Source: Halomicrobium sp. LC1Hm (GTDB lineage Archaea > Halobacteriota > Halobacteria > Halobacteriales > Haloarculaceae). From it: a DNA stretch of 64,000 nt. The stretch is taken from positions 2,418,001 to 2,482,000 of the forward strand of contig NZ_CP044129.1 in the NCBI RefSeq assembly GCF_009617995.1, given 5' to 3'. Each line of letters begins with the position of its first letter. Positions within the stretch are counted from its first letter, which is position 1. The notes under the pieces were generated by a model that was not told the origin of the DNA, searched no databases, and worked only from the letters and a program-made list of their open reading frames with translations. Of the stretch, positions 43,290 to 52,107 are shown piece by piece. A program made the translations under genes and the position numbers.

Positions 43290-44438
43290 ATGGAAATCAC
43301 GGACTACGAGCTGTACGGGGTACCGCCGCGGTGGCTGTTCCTGCGTCTGGAGACGGACGAGGGGGTCACCGGCTGGGGAGAGCCAGTCGTCGAGGGCCGA
43401 GCCGAGACCGTCAGGGCAGCCGTCGAGGAGATCATGGACTCGTACCTGCTGGGGAAAGACCCACGTCGCATCGAGGACCACTGGCAGGCGATGTATCGGG
43501 GGAGCTTCTACCGGGGCGGTCCGATCCTGATGAGCGCCATCGCTGGGATCGATCAGGCGCTGTGGGACATCAAGGGCAAGCAGTACGGGCTGCCGGTCCA
43601 CGAACTGCTGGGCGGGCGCAGCCGAGACAAGATCAGAGTGTACCAGTGGGTCGGCGGCAACCGACCCGAGGAGCTGGCCGACGAGGCCGACCAGCTGGTC
43701 GACGCCGGCTACACGGCGCTGAAGATGGACGCGACCCACCAGATGCGCCACATCGAGTCACGGGAGACGATCGAGGAGATCGTCGATCGCGTCGAGCACG
43801 TCCGCGAGGCGGTCGGCGATCACATCGACATCGGCGTCGACTTCCGCGGGCGCGTCTCGAAGTCGATGGCGAAGACGCTGACCCACCGTCTCAGCGATCT
43901 CGGTCTGATGTTCATCGAGGAGCCGGTGTTGCCCGAGAACGTCGAGCACCTGCCGGCGATCGCCGCACAGACCCGCGCCCCGATCGCCGCGGGCGAACGG
44001 CTCTACTCCCGGTGGGACTTCAAACGGCTGTTCGAGACGGGAGCCATCGACGTGATCCAGCCGGACGTGTCCCACGCAGGCGGGATCTCCGAGATGGTCA
44101 AGATCGCCAACACCGCCGAGACCCACGACGTGGCCGTCGCACCAAACTGCCCGCTGGGCCCGATCGCGCTGGCGGCCTCGCTACAGGTCGACACCTACGT
44201 CCCGAACTTCTTCGTGCAGGACCACGGCTTCGACATCCACCTCCCCGCGTCCGATCGGACCCACCAGTACGTCACGGACGATCCGTTCGTGTTCGACGAC
44301 GGCTACGTCGAGGTGTTGGACGATCCTGGACTGGGAGTCAACATCGATCGATCGCTCGTCGAGGAGCGTGCCGAGGCCAACGTCGACTGGCACAATCCAA
44401 TATGGCGACACGAAGACGGGAGTATCGCCGACTGGTAA
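43290..44438 (+). CDS. Enolase-superfamily protein, galactonate-dehydratase-like, catalytic histidines replaced
   Basis: 382 residues, closely similar over its whole length to D-galactonate dehydratase (DgoD): ITDYELYGVPPRWLFLRLETDEG, FYRGGPILMSAIAGIDQALWDIKGK, FIEEPVLPEN, AAGERLYSRWDFKRLFE, IQPDVSHAGGISEM, WRHEDGSIADW. The metal ligands are kept (D184, and glutamates in IEEPV and GER). The two general acid/base histidines of the E. coli enzyme are not: DFHGR has become DFRGR (R186) and APHCPLGP has become APNCPLGP (N286). So it either does a different reaction or uses other bases, and the dehydratase name should be treated with care. It begins 62 bases after the SelA-like gene, same strand. 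Confidence 0.78.
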   Translation: MEITDYELYGVPPRWLFLRLETDEGVTGWGEPVVEGRAETVRAAVEEIMDSYLLGKDPRRIEDHWQAMYRGSFYRGGPILMSAIAGIDQALWDIKGKQYGLPVHELLGGRSRDKIRVYQWVGGNRPEELADEADQLVDAGYTALKMDATHQMRHIESRETIEEIVDRVEHVREAVGDHIDIGVDFRGRVSKSMAKTLTHRLSDLGLMFIEEPVLPENVEHLPAIAAQTRAPIAAGERLYSRWDFKRLFETGAIDVIQPDVSHAGGISEMVKIANTAETHDVAVAPNCPLGPIALAASLQVDTYVPNFFVQDHGFDIHLPASDRTHQYVTDDPFVFDDGYVEVLDDPGLGVNIDRSLVEERAEANVDWHNPIWRHEDGSIADW

Positions 44439-44476
44439 CGTGAACACTTATCACGCTTAGGCAGTAATGTGTCCGT

Positions 44477-45226
44477 ATGGCTACGGGGGACACCGGAGGG
44501 ACATTGACCGCGCTAGGCAAGACGTTCAGGATTGTCGAATACATGACCGAGACGGACGGGAGCGTCCGCATCACCGAACTGGCGACGGAACTGGACATCT
44601 CGAAGAGTACGGTCTACAAACACTTGAACACGCTCAGGTCGGAGGGGTACGTCGACAAAGACGACGTGGCGTACCGACTGAGCCCGCGCTTTATCGACGT
44701 GGGTGAGCACGTCAAAGACTCGTTCGATCCCTACGCCCAGGCGAAGCCGGCGATCGACAGCCTCGCCGAGACCACCGACGAGACGGCGGGGCTGGTCCTC
44801 GAACACGATCGACAGGCCGTCGACATCTACTCGACGGTCGGCTCTCACCCGGAGGCGTGTTCGATGACGACGACGCGCCATCTCCACTGCAGCGCCCCTG
44901 GGAAGGCGATCCTCTCGACGCTGTCGGACGAGAGCGTCGACGAGATCCTCGAAGAACCGCTCGTGTCGCTGACGCCGGACACGATCACCGACACCGACCG
45001 CCTCCGGAGCGAGCTCCGACGGATCGGAGAGCGAGGGATCGCCTTCGCGCGGGGCGAACAGCGTGCCGACGTCAACAGCGTCGCGGTGCCCATCGAATTC
45101 GCGGACTACCAGGGTGCCGTCTACGTCGCCGGCACCGCGAGCCGACTGTCGAGCAAACGGCTCGAAGAGGACGTACCGGGGATGGTGCTGAGTACGGTGC
45201 GAGAGATCGAAGCCAAAATCGCCTGA
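44477..45226 (+). CDS. IclR-family transcriptional regulator
   Basis: 249 residues. N-terminal winged helix (LGKTFRIVEYMTETDGSVRITELATELDISKSTVYKHLNTLRSEGYVDKD), followed by the IclR effector domain (YAQAKPAIDSLAETTDETAGLVLEHDRQAVDIYSTVGS; HCSAPGKAILSTLSDESVDEIL; RGIAFARGEQRADVNSVAVPIEF). Haloarchaeal IclR proteins usually control sugar-acid catabolism, so the upstream SelA-like and enolase-family genes are likely targets. It is on the same strand, 38 bases after the enolase-family gene. Its stop codon touches the first base of palindromic repeat copy 3. Confidence 0.9.
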   Translation: MATGDTGGTLTALGKTFRIVEYMTETDGSVRITELATELDISKSTVYKHLNTLRSEGYVDKDDVAYRLSPRFIDVGEHVKDSFDPYAQAKPAIDSLAETTDETAGLVLEHDRQAVDIYSTVGSHPEACSMTTTRHLHCSAPGKAILSTLSDESVDEILEEPLVSLTPDTITDTDRLRSELRRIGERGIAFARGEQRADVNSVAVPIEFADYQGAVYVAGTASRLSSKRLEEDVPGMVLSTVREIEAKIA

Positions 45227-45305
45227 TACTGCCGGCTGTCACTGTTTCAAGATATTCGCGACCACGGGGTCGCAACATTCGTTACAGACGGACAGCCGGA
45301 AGTAT
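45226..45305 (+). repeat. 80-bp palindromic repeat, copy 3 (divergent)
   Basis: Begins ATACTGCCGGCTGT and ends ACAGCCGGAAGTAT, again 80 bases, immediately at the IclR stop. The central stem reads CGCGACC/GGTCGC where the other copies have CGCCACC/GGTGGC: both strands changed together so pairing is kept. Its arms are otherwise the most diverged of the four. Confidence 0.8.
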
Positions 45306-45959
45306 GAGCCGGACCGTCGATGCGTCCCGACGCGCCCACCGAGACAGTACGACACGCTTGTTTCACAATGGGGGACAGGCAGCTATCTGCCGTGAGAGGG
45401 TCGATCGACAGCCTGTCCCAGCGAGTGCGAGGGCAACCGTCGGTAGCCGTTCCGGACGAGGACTCACACGAACGGCACTGGACCGTCCACGTGCGTGTCG
45501 TCGTGACCAGTTCGTCGTCCCCGCCCACGGGGTGGCACCGATGCGGGTGTCCCAACAGTACGACCGGCCGATCTCTCCCAGACTGTTTCACATTGTAGAA
45601 CGTCGGCGGCGACGCCGCCGCGGACCGGCAGCGTGTGAGAGGTTCCGGTCGAAACCAACACCGAGGGACATTCCGAGAGCAGGCGCTGACAGCCCGCTCG
45701 TACTGTCTGTCCGTCTGTATCGTGTCTCGTCGCCCTGGACGACGCGTCTCCGAAACGGCGACAGCCGGCAGTAGTGGCCGTCGCACACGGCGAACAGGCG
45801 ATGTGTGGCGACCGATCGAGTTCGCAGTGTAGTAACGACAGTACTATCGTTACTACAAGAGCTGGCGGCTAGACTGCCATGCACTATAATGAAACACTCG
45901 GCGATACATAACCCTTACCGTGGGTGTTGTTGGCAGTGTCGAGCGGCGGCGGCGTCGCG
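45306..45959. other. Non-coding region with a degenerate repeat copy
   Basis: No recognisable gene in 654 bases, although several frames are open. A TGTTTCACA-ATG motif occurs near 45360 and, with one change, near 45586. At 45761-45773 the sequence ACAGCCGGCAGTA matches the right end of the 80-bp repeat. A weak left end TACTGTCTGTCCGTCTGT at 45701 would make a decayed fifth copy. Confidence 0.45.
45699..45774 (+). repeat. Probable decayed copy of the 80-bp palindromic repeat
   Basis: The right end ACAGCCGGCAGTA is intact. The left end is degenerate (TACTGTCTGTCCG) and the centre has CGTCG...CGACG pairing. Length is about 76 bases. Confidence 0.4.
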
Positions 45960-47012
45960 CTACTCGACGACGCCCGTGACTCGTTCGCGGCCGCCGTACG
46001 TACTCGCCGTGAGTTCGACAGAGACGGTCTCGCCCGGTTCGAGCGTCTTCATCGTCCCGTTCTCGCGCTGTGCCTCCGGGTACGAGTGGCCGGGGTAGGC
46101 CGTCGTCGGTTCGAGCCCCGCGGTGTAGTTGCGGCCCCAGAACGGGGACTCGTCCATGCCGCCGAAGGCCTGCCAGTACCACAGCGACTCGAAGTGCTCG
46201 GCCGGGTACGACAGCGCGAAGCCAACGTCGAGTTCGCTGTTGGTGACGGCGTACCACCCCTCGTCGACGCCCAGCAGGTACGCCTGGTCGTGGATCTCGC
46301 TATCGGTCGGCGGGAACGCGGTGAGGTCCACGTCCTCGCCGTCGACGGCCTCGGCGGTCGGCCACTCGAAGTGCTGGTCGCCCGCCAGGCGGTTGGTCTC
46401 GTGGCCCTCCGGGTAGTCGTCGATGTAGCTCTCGCCCGCGGGCACGTCGAGGCGAGCGTCGGGGCCGATCAGCGGCCGGCCGAGCGCGACGTGGTGCTGC
46501 CAGGCGTATTCGAGTTCGTACTCGCCCTCGTTGGTCACCGACTCGGCCACCTCCAGGCTCGATTCGTCGGCCGGCAGCGTCAGTTCTCGGGTCACCGCGA
46601 AGGGGTACCGACGGAGACGCGTCGAGAGTTCGAGGGTGACGGCGTCGGCGTCGTCCCGCGTCACCGTCGCGTCCCACGGAATGAGCGCACTCTCGCCGTG
46701 GTGGTCGTAGTGGTTGCCCGGAATCGACATCGGGCCGCCAGCGACCGGCAGGTTCAGCTGCCAGCCGCCGGGGTAGTGCTCGTTCCACGTCATCTCCGTC
46801 GAGGGAATGACGCGGTCGCCGGGCGGGTCCCACTGGTAGTCGGCGTGGTACAGCACGTCCACGTCGGTACGCTTGTCGCGGAACTCCAGGATGTCGCCAC
46901 CCTTGCCGGGGAGCACGAGCACCCGGAGGTGCTCGTTCTCCAGAATCGCGGCGTCCATCCCGCGATACGTGAAGTCCGTCGAGACGGACGGCCGGTCGTC
47001 GAAGTATCCCAT
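45960..47012 (-). CDS. DUF4432 / galactose-mutarotase-like protein
   Basis: 350 residues of a beta-sandwich aldose-epimerase type: AAILENEHLRVLVLPGKGGDILEFRDKRTDVDVLYHADYQWDP at the start, HHGESALIPWDA, LSTRLRRYPFAVTRELTLPADESSLEVAESVTNEGEYELEYAWQHHVALGRPLI, and FGLEPTTAYPGH-like FWGRNYTAGLEPTTAYPGHSYPEAQRENGTM. The histidines and the closing GLEP segment resemble mutarotase active-site elements. It would act on a free sugar in the cytosol. The ATG at 47012 stands 24-35 bases after a strong TATA element; the longer frame crosses it. It converges with the IclR gene and may belong to the same sugar locus. Confidence 0.75.
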   Translation of the reverse strand: MGYFDDRPSVSTDFTYRGMDAAILENEHLRVLVLPGKGGDILEFRDKRTDVDVLYHADYQWDPPGDRVIPSTEMTWNEHYPGGWQLNLPVAGGPMSIPGNHYDHHGESALIPWDATVTRDDADAVTLELSTRLRRYPFAVTRELTLPADESSLEVAESVTNEGEYELEYAWQHHVALGRPLIGPDARLDVPAGESYIDDYPEGHETNRLAGDQHFEWPTAEAVDGEDVDLTAFPPTDSEIHDQAYLLGVDEGWYAVTNSELDVGFALSYPAEHFESLWYWQAFGGMDESPFWGRNYTAGLEPTTAYPGHSYPEAQRENGTMKTLEPGETVSVELTASTYGGRERVTGVVE

Positions 47013-47035
47013 ACCCGTCGCTGTCGCTCGGGGGG

Positions 47036-47047
47036 TATAAAAATATT
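47036..47047 (-). promoter_or_regulatory. TATA element for the mutarotase-like gene
   Basis: The minus strand reads AATATTTTTATA, 24-35 bases before the ATG at 47012. Confidence 0.6.
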
Positions 47048-47643
47048 CCCGCATCGCGGATCGAGTCGTTGGATATATTGTTAGTATTATTGTCTTTCTA
47101 CACTCCTATAAGAAAATTTACTTTATTATCTGTCGATCGAGACGGTCCGGCGACCGCGAACGCTGGGCCGTCACCGCCGCCGTGCGGACACGACTCCGAG
47201 CGGCATATACGAGCCGTTTAGCCCTGTTGTGTCCCACCAGCAGCCTTCGTCGAGACGCGGAGCGTCTGCAGTGACGACAGCAGACCAGAACACACGCAAA
47301 CGGCAGATAAGACGGCTTTATCGCCGTTTTTCACGCCGTCCGGTCACCAGACAGAGGCAGAGAGCTACGTCGGGAGTCGGATGGCCTGGCTCTGTTCTGA
47401 GTGTCTCTTTTCCCAGATAGTCCGATTTTGAGGTAGTATATACTTTTGATATGTCTAGATCGTGCGTCACGCAGCGAAGTCAGAGAGTACGGGCCGTCCG
47501 GCCGTGGCACAGTTCGGGGGCTCCAGAGAGTGAAGTCGTGGGACGGCGACCGCCGGGGGCCGGCGCACTGACCACGTTATTTGTCCACACAAATTCCTGT
47601 ATATAGCAGACAGTAGCGCAAATTTCTCCTGAGAACTGGCGGG

Positions 47644-47652
47644 TAATACTTA
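47644..47652 (+). promoter_or_regulatory. TATA element for the chemoreceptor gene
   Basis: TAATACTTA stands 28-36 bases before the ATG at 47680. The related GATACTTACGTGG occurs before the surface-protein gene at 12626. Confidence 0.5.
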
Positions 47653-47679
47653 CGCGTGGTTTGGTCGTCGCCCCAGACG

Positions 47680-50388
47680 ATGACACCGCCACGTGGGCGC
47701 GACTGGAAGCGGCGATTCGTCCCCGCGCGACTGCGCGAGAGCTACATGGCCAAGTTCGGCGTCGCGCTGGTGGTCCTCCTGCTCGTGACCGCTTCGGTCG
47801 GCATCTACACGCAGGAGGCCGTCGCCCGTGAACTGGAAGCCGACGTCGACAGCGAGCTACAGACAGTCGGCGAACTGACGGCCAACGACCTCGAAAACTG
47901 GGTCGAACAGCGACGCCTCGTCGCCCGCGAGGTGTCGAAGAACCACTGGCTGGCCACCGGAGCGATCGCCTCGACGCTCAACTCCGAGTACAACGACCTC
48001 CCGGACGACGTGGTCGCACTCCACTACGTCGACACGGCGAACCTGGACGTCGCGGCCACGACGATGAACACGCTCTCACACCAGAATCTCCGGGAGCGTG
48101 GCGATCCCTGGGCACAGGACGACGTGACGTTCGACCAGATCGACACCGTCCTCGTCTCGGAGCCGTACACGCTCGACAGCGGTCGGACGGTGATGGCGTT
48201 CGTCAGCCCGGTGCTGTCTCAGCGCAACAAGGCGGTCGTCCTGGTCGCCGACGTGTCGCGGGTGGCCGGTGAGTTCCGCAGCCCGGTCGAAGGCAGCGTG
48301 ACGCGCGTCGTCGACGGCGACGGACGCGTCGCGTTCGCGAACGAGACCAGTGCGATCGGCAGCGAGTACGCCGGGGCCTCGTCAGTACAGTCGACGGCCA
48401 TCGAACGCGGGCAGGCGGGCGAGAGCGGCGTGCTCGACGGCTCGACCGCCGGGACGGCCGTCGATGGCGACGCGCTCGTCGCCTACGCGCCGGTCGAGGG
48501 AACCGACTGGACGGTCGTCGTCCACGCCCCACGGGACAACGCGTACGCGCTCGTCGGAACGGTGACACGGCCGTTGCTGGTACTGATCGGAGCGGTCGTC
48601 CTCGGACTCGGGACCGTCGGCCTGACGCTCGGTCGCAACACCGTCCGGTCGCTGGACCAGCTCACCGACTACGCCGGTGCGGTGGCCGCGGGCGATCTCG
48701 ACGCGACGGCCCCGGACAACGACCGGGACGACGAACTCGGCGAGGTCGTCGCCTCCGTCGGCGACATCCACGCGTATCTGTCGACGGTCGCCGGGCAGGC
48801 CGACGCGATCGCCGACCAGCGGTTCGACGCGCCGGTGCTCGACGACGAGGTGCCAGGCGAGCTGGGGGTCGCACTCGACCAGATGGCGACCGATCTGGAG
48901 ACGATGATCGAGGACCTCGACGCGGCCCGGAGGGACGCCGAGGCCGCGAGACACGAGGCCGAGCAGCTCAGCGACCACCTGGAGACTCAGGCCAGTGAGT
49001 TCGCGACGACGATGGGGCAGGTCAGGGACGGCGACCTGACCCAGCGACTCGACCCGGAGGGTCAGAGCGATGCGATGACCGAGATCGCCGAGTCGTGCAA
49101 CGCGATGCTCGCGGAGATGGAGACGACCATCGAAGAGATCCAGCGCTTCGCGGACAGCGTTGCCGACGCCGGCCACCAGGTCGCTGCCTGTGCCGACGAC
49201 GTGGCAGAGGCCAACCGGGAGGTCGACGAGGCCATCGAGCGGATCGACGAAGGAGCCACGACCCAGTACGACCGACTACAGACAGTCAGCGACGAGATGA
49301 GTGACCTCTCGGGAGCGATCGAAGAAGTCGCCGCCTCGGCCGACGAGGCCGCGACCGTCACCAGCGAGGCCGCCACGGAGGGCGAGCGCGGCGCGGAACT
49401 CGCCGCCGCGTCGGTCGACACGCTCGATCAGATCGAGTCGACCACGACCGAGACGGCCGAGGCGATCGCGGCCCTCGAACAGGAGGTCGAGGCGATCGGC
49501 GAGGTGGTCACCCTGATCGACGGCATCGCCGAGCAGACGAACGTGCTGGCGCTGAACGCCTCGATCGAGGCCGCACGGGCCGGCGAGTCCGGCGACGGGT
49601 TCGCGGTCGTCGCAGACGAGGTCAAGCAGCTCGCGACCGAGACCCGAGAAGCGACGCGCGAGATCGAAGACCGGATCGAGCGCGTCCGGACGACGGCGAA
49701 CGACACCGTCACCGACGTGCGCGGGATGCAACACCGCGTCGCCGACGGGATCGAAACGATCGAGGAGAGCCTCGATTCCCTGGAGCGACTGGGAGAAGCC
49801 GTCCAGCGGGCCAACGAGAGCGTCCAGTCGATCGACGACACCACCGACAGCCAGGCGGCGGCCAGCCAGGAGGTCGTGGCGATGGTCGAGGCCGTCACGG
49901 AGATCAGCGAGCGCACGGACGGCGACACCGACCGCGCCGCGGAGTCGGCCGCTGCCCAGACCGACGCGGTCGCTGCCATCGCCGACAGCGCGGGGACGCT
50001 CACCGACGACGCGGCCGTCCTCACCGATCGGCTCGATCGGTTCGACACCGCCACCGAGGGCTCGGAGCGGAGCGAGGACGAACCCGACGGAGTGGAACAG
50101 ACGGCGCTGGAGCGCGCCGACGAGAGCGAACGAGCAGTCTCGGAGCGCCCCGACGACGCGCGGCCGGCCAGGCCTGAGACGACGCCCCCGCGAGACAGCG
50201 GCCTCGTCACGGTCGAGACGGACGTACTCACCGTCGACGGCGGAGAGCCGGCGGCGGACGACGACCAGTCAGCCGCGGAAGACGAACAGTCGGCGGCAGA
50301 CGGCGACCAGTCAGCCGCGGACGACGATCGAGAGACGGCAGCGGCGGTCTCGGCGACTGCAGACCGCGAGCCTCGACAGACGGAGTAA
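47680..50388 (+). CDS. Methyl-accepting chemotaxis transducer (Htr-type)
   Basis: 902 residues. Membrane helix 1 at about 26-44 ([19 protein letters not shown]), an extracellular Cache-like sensor, helix 2 at about 293-315, a HAMP domain, a second HAMP-like segment ([14 protein letters not shown]), and a long coiled-coil signalling domain. Its hairpin tip at about 610-650 contains [18 protein letters not shown] and [13 protein letters not shown]. The C-terminal tail is acidic with repeated DQSAADD units. The protein would pass an extracellular chemical signal to CheA. The ATG at 47680 follows a TATA element by 28-36 bases. The ligand is unknown; nearby genes are metabolic, not motility genes. 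Confidence 0.93.
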   Translation: MTPPRGRDWKRRFVPARLRESYMAKFGVALVVLLLVTASVGIYTQEAVARELEADVDSELQTVGELTANDLENWVEQRRLVAREVSKNHWLATGAIASTLNSEYNDLPDDVVALHYVDTANLDVAATTMNTLSHQNLRERGDPWAQDDVTFDQIDTVLVSEPYTLDSGRTVMAFVSPVLSQRNKAVVLVADVSRVAGEFRSPVEGSVTRVVDGDGRVAFANETSAIGSEYAGASSVQSTAIERGQAGESGVLDGSTAGTAVDGDALVAYAPVEGTDWTVVVHAPRDNAYALVGTVTRPLLVLIGAVVLGLGTVGLTLGRNTVRSLDQLTDYAGAVAAGDLDATAPDNDRDDELGEVVASVGDIHAYLSTVAGQADAIADQRFDAPVLDDEVPGELGVALDQMATDLETMIEDLDAARRDAEAARHEAEQLSDHLETQASEFATTMGQVRDGDLTQRLDPEGQSDAMTEIAESCNAMLAEMETTIEEIQRFADSVADAGHQVAACADDVAEANREVDEAIERIDEGATTQYDRLQTVSDEMSDLSGAIEEVAASADEAATVTSEAATEGERGAELAAASVDTLDQIESTTTETAEAIAALEQEVEAIGEVVTLIDGIAEQTNVLALNASIEAARAGESGDGFAVVADEVKQLATETREATREIEDRIERVRTTANDTVTDVRGMQHRVADGIETIEESLDSLERLGEAVQRANESVQSIDDTTDSQAAASQEVVAMVEAVTEISERTDGDTDRAAESAAAQTDAVAAIADSAGTLTDDAAVLTDRLDRFDTATEGSERSEDEPDGVEQTALERADESERAVSERPDDARPARPETTPPRDSGLVTVETDVLTVDGGEPAADDDQSAAEDEQSAADGDQSAADDDRETAAAVSATADREPRQTE

Positions 50389-50458
50389 AGAGGGGGCTCA
50401 GCACGACGCTCTCGGTCTGCGCGGAGTCGGGTGTCGGCGCTGAGCTGGCGCGGACGAG

Positions 50459-51181
50459 TCACGCCGGCAGCCGAAACGCGAGGCTGTACATCCGACCGGC
50501 GGACTCGGAACCGATCTCCGCCGCGAGTCGGTCGGCACGCGCTGCCAGTCGGTCGCCGAGATCCCCCGGACAGGCCGCCGCGTGATCGCGGGCCGCGTCG
50601 GCGTGGGCCGACAGATGCGCCGCAGTCCAGGGCACCGGGTCCAGCAGCGTCCGTTCGCGGTCGAACGACCAGCCCCCACCGACGAAGCAGCGTCTGAGCG
50701 CGTCGGGCGGGTAGAACGTCAGCGCCGGCCCACCGGTCGCAAGCTCCGCAGCGGCGTTCTCGACGGCGAACAGTTCGCGAACGGCAGCCGTCTCGGGCAG
50801 CGGAGCGTAGTCGTCGATCACGAGGTGACAGCCGGGCGCTGCGACGCGGCGGAAGGTCGCCGCGACCGCCGACAGCGCAGCGGGATCGAGGACGTTACAG
50901 AGCCCGTGGGCCGTGATCAGGTCGATCGAGTCGTCGGACAGCGCGAGCGTGCGTAGATCCGCGTCGAGGACGGCCAGCCGGTCGGATCGCGTGTCGTCGG
51001 CCACTCGTTCGCGGGTCGTCCGGGCGTGTTCTCGGTCGTTCGTGACGGCGTAGACCCGCTCGGCCCCGGCATCGAGGAGTCCGGCGGTCGTGTTGCCGAC
51101 GCCGGCACCGGCCTCCAGACAGCGTCGGCCCTCGACCGGGCGATCCGCGAGGGCGGCGGTGACCGTGTTGGGAACGGCCAT
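50459..51181 (-). CDS. Class I SAM-dependent methyltransferase
   Basis: 240 residues with a Rossmann-like SAM fold: motif I RRCLEAGAGVGNTTAGLLDAGAERVYAVTND, motif II AVLDADLRTLALSDDSIDLITAHGLCNVL, then VAAPGCHLVIDDYAP. Cytosolic, substrate not evident. The ATG directly follows the aldo/keto reductase stop (TGA-ATG with no gap), so the two are probably translated together. Confidence 0.82.
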   Translation of the reverse strand: MAVPNTVTAALADRPVEGRRCLEAGAGVGNTTAGLLDAGAERVYAVTNDREHARTTRERVADDTRSDRLAVLDADLRTLALSDDSIDLITAHGLCNVLDPAALSAVAATFRRVAAPGCHLVIDDYAPLPETAAVRELFAVENAAAELATGGPALTFYPPDALRRCFVGGGWSFDRERTLLDPVPWTAAHLSAHADAARDHAAACPGDLGDRLAARADRLAAEIGSESAGRMYSLAFRLPA

Positions 51182-52066
51182 TCAGTGGTGGAGCTGTTCG
51201 GGGACCGGGCTGTCGTCGTGGCGCACCTGCTCGATCAGCGAGCGCTGGGCGGCCTCGTCCATCTCTTCGTAGTCGGCGGCGGCTTCGAGGATCATCGTCA
51301 CGAGCTTGGGGTCGCCCGCGCTGACGACGCTGGTCAGCCCCTGAGAGGCCGCGAAGTCGAATCGTCGCCGGATCTCGTCGGGGGCCGTGACCGGTCGGTA
51401 CCAGTTCGCGAACGGGCGATCTGCTTCGGGGAGCTCGTCGGTGTCGGGCCAGGAGCCGGCGGCGAAGGCCTTGATGCCGAGGGTCCCGACGTCGGCCGCG
51501 TGGGCCCGGTCGAGCACTGCCTCGTAGTCGTGATTCCCGTCGTCCTTCGCGGCGACGACCGGGTTCAGCGGGAACATCAGCGAGTCGAGGTTGTCGATGC
51601 GATCGATCGCGTCGAGGACGAGCGCCGGCTCGCTGTGACTGGTCAGCCCGACGTGGTCGATCAGCCCTTCCGCTCGGGCCTCGCGGAAGGCCCGCAGTGC
51701 GCCGTCGTCGGCGGTGATCGCGTCGAGTTCCGTCTCGTACTCCAGCCCGTGGACCTGATAGAGGTCGATGGTGTCGACGCCGAGGCGGTCGAGCGACCGT
51801 TCGAGCATCTGCCAGGCTCCCTCGTAGTCGCGTTCCTGGGTCTTGCACCCGAGGAAGATCTCCTCGCGGTGCTGGCGGAGCTTCGGTCCGAGCTTCAGTT
51901 CCGCGTCGCCGTAGGTCGGTGCCACGTCGAAGTGATTGACGCCGTAGTCCAGGACGTGTTCGACCAGCTGATCCGCGCCCTCCTGTTCGAGCCAGTTGAG
52001 CGCGATCGTACCGAAGGTCACGACGGTGCTGTCCTGACCGGTGTCGCCGAGCGGGCGTGTCTCCAT
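51182..52066 (-). CDS. Aldo/keto reductase
   Basis: 294 residues of the AKR family: METRPLGDTGQDSTVVTFGTIALNW, YGVNHFDVAPTYGDAELKLG (Asp and Tyr of the catalytic set), EIFLGCKTQ (Lys) and TIDLYQVHGL (His), then RAEGLIDHVGLTSHSEPALVLDAID. The tetrad is complete. It is an NAD(P)H-dependent oxidoreductase of the cytosol. The ATG at 52066 follows a CTTATGC element by about 25-30 bases. A very long frame extending upstream through the permease gene is an artefact. It is operonic with the methyltransferase. Confidence 0.85.
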   Translation of the reverse strand: METRPLGDTGQDSTVVTFGTIALNWLEQEGADQLVEHVLDYGVNHFDVAPTYGDAELKLGPKLRQHREEIFLGCKTQERDYEGAWQMLERSLDRLGVDTIDLYQVHGLEYETELDAITADDGALRAFREARAEGLIDHVGLTSHSEPALVLDAIDRIDNLDSLMFPLNPVVAAKDDGNHDYEAVLDRAHAADVGTLGIKAFAAGSWPDTDELPEADRPFANWYRPVTAPDEIRRRFDFAASQGLTSVVSAGDPKLVTMILEAAADYEEMDEAAQRSLIEQVRHDDSPVPEQLHH

Positions 52067-52107
52067 ACCCGAACGTGGGGCTGGGAGATGCATAAGCGTT
52101 GCAGCGC

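Larger units (their letters stand above)
47013..47679. other. Intergenic region between two divergent promoters
   Basis: No gene seen in 667 bases. It contains the TATA element of the mutarotase-like gene at 47036-47047, an AT-rich patch near 47070-47130, a terminator-like hairpin ACGGC-TTTATC-GCCGTTTTT at 47313-47331, and the TATA element of the chemoreceptor at 47644-47652. Confidence 0.5.
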
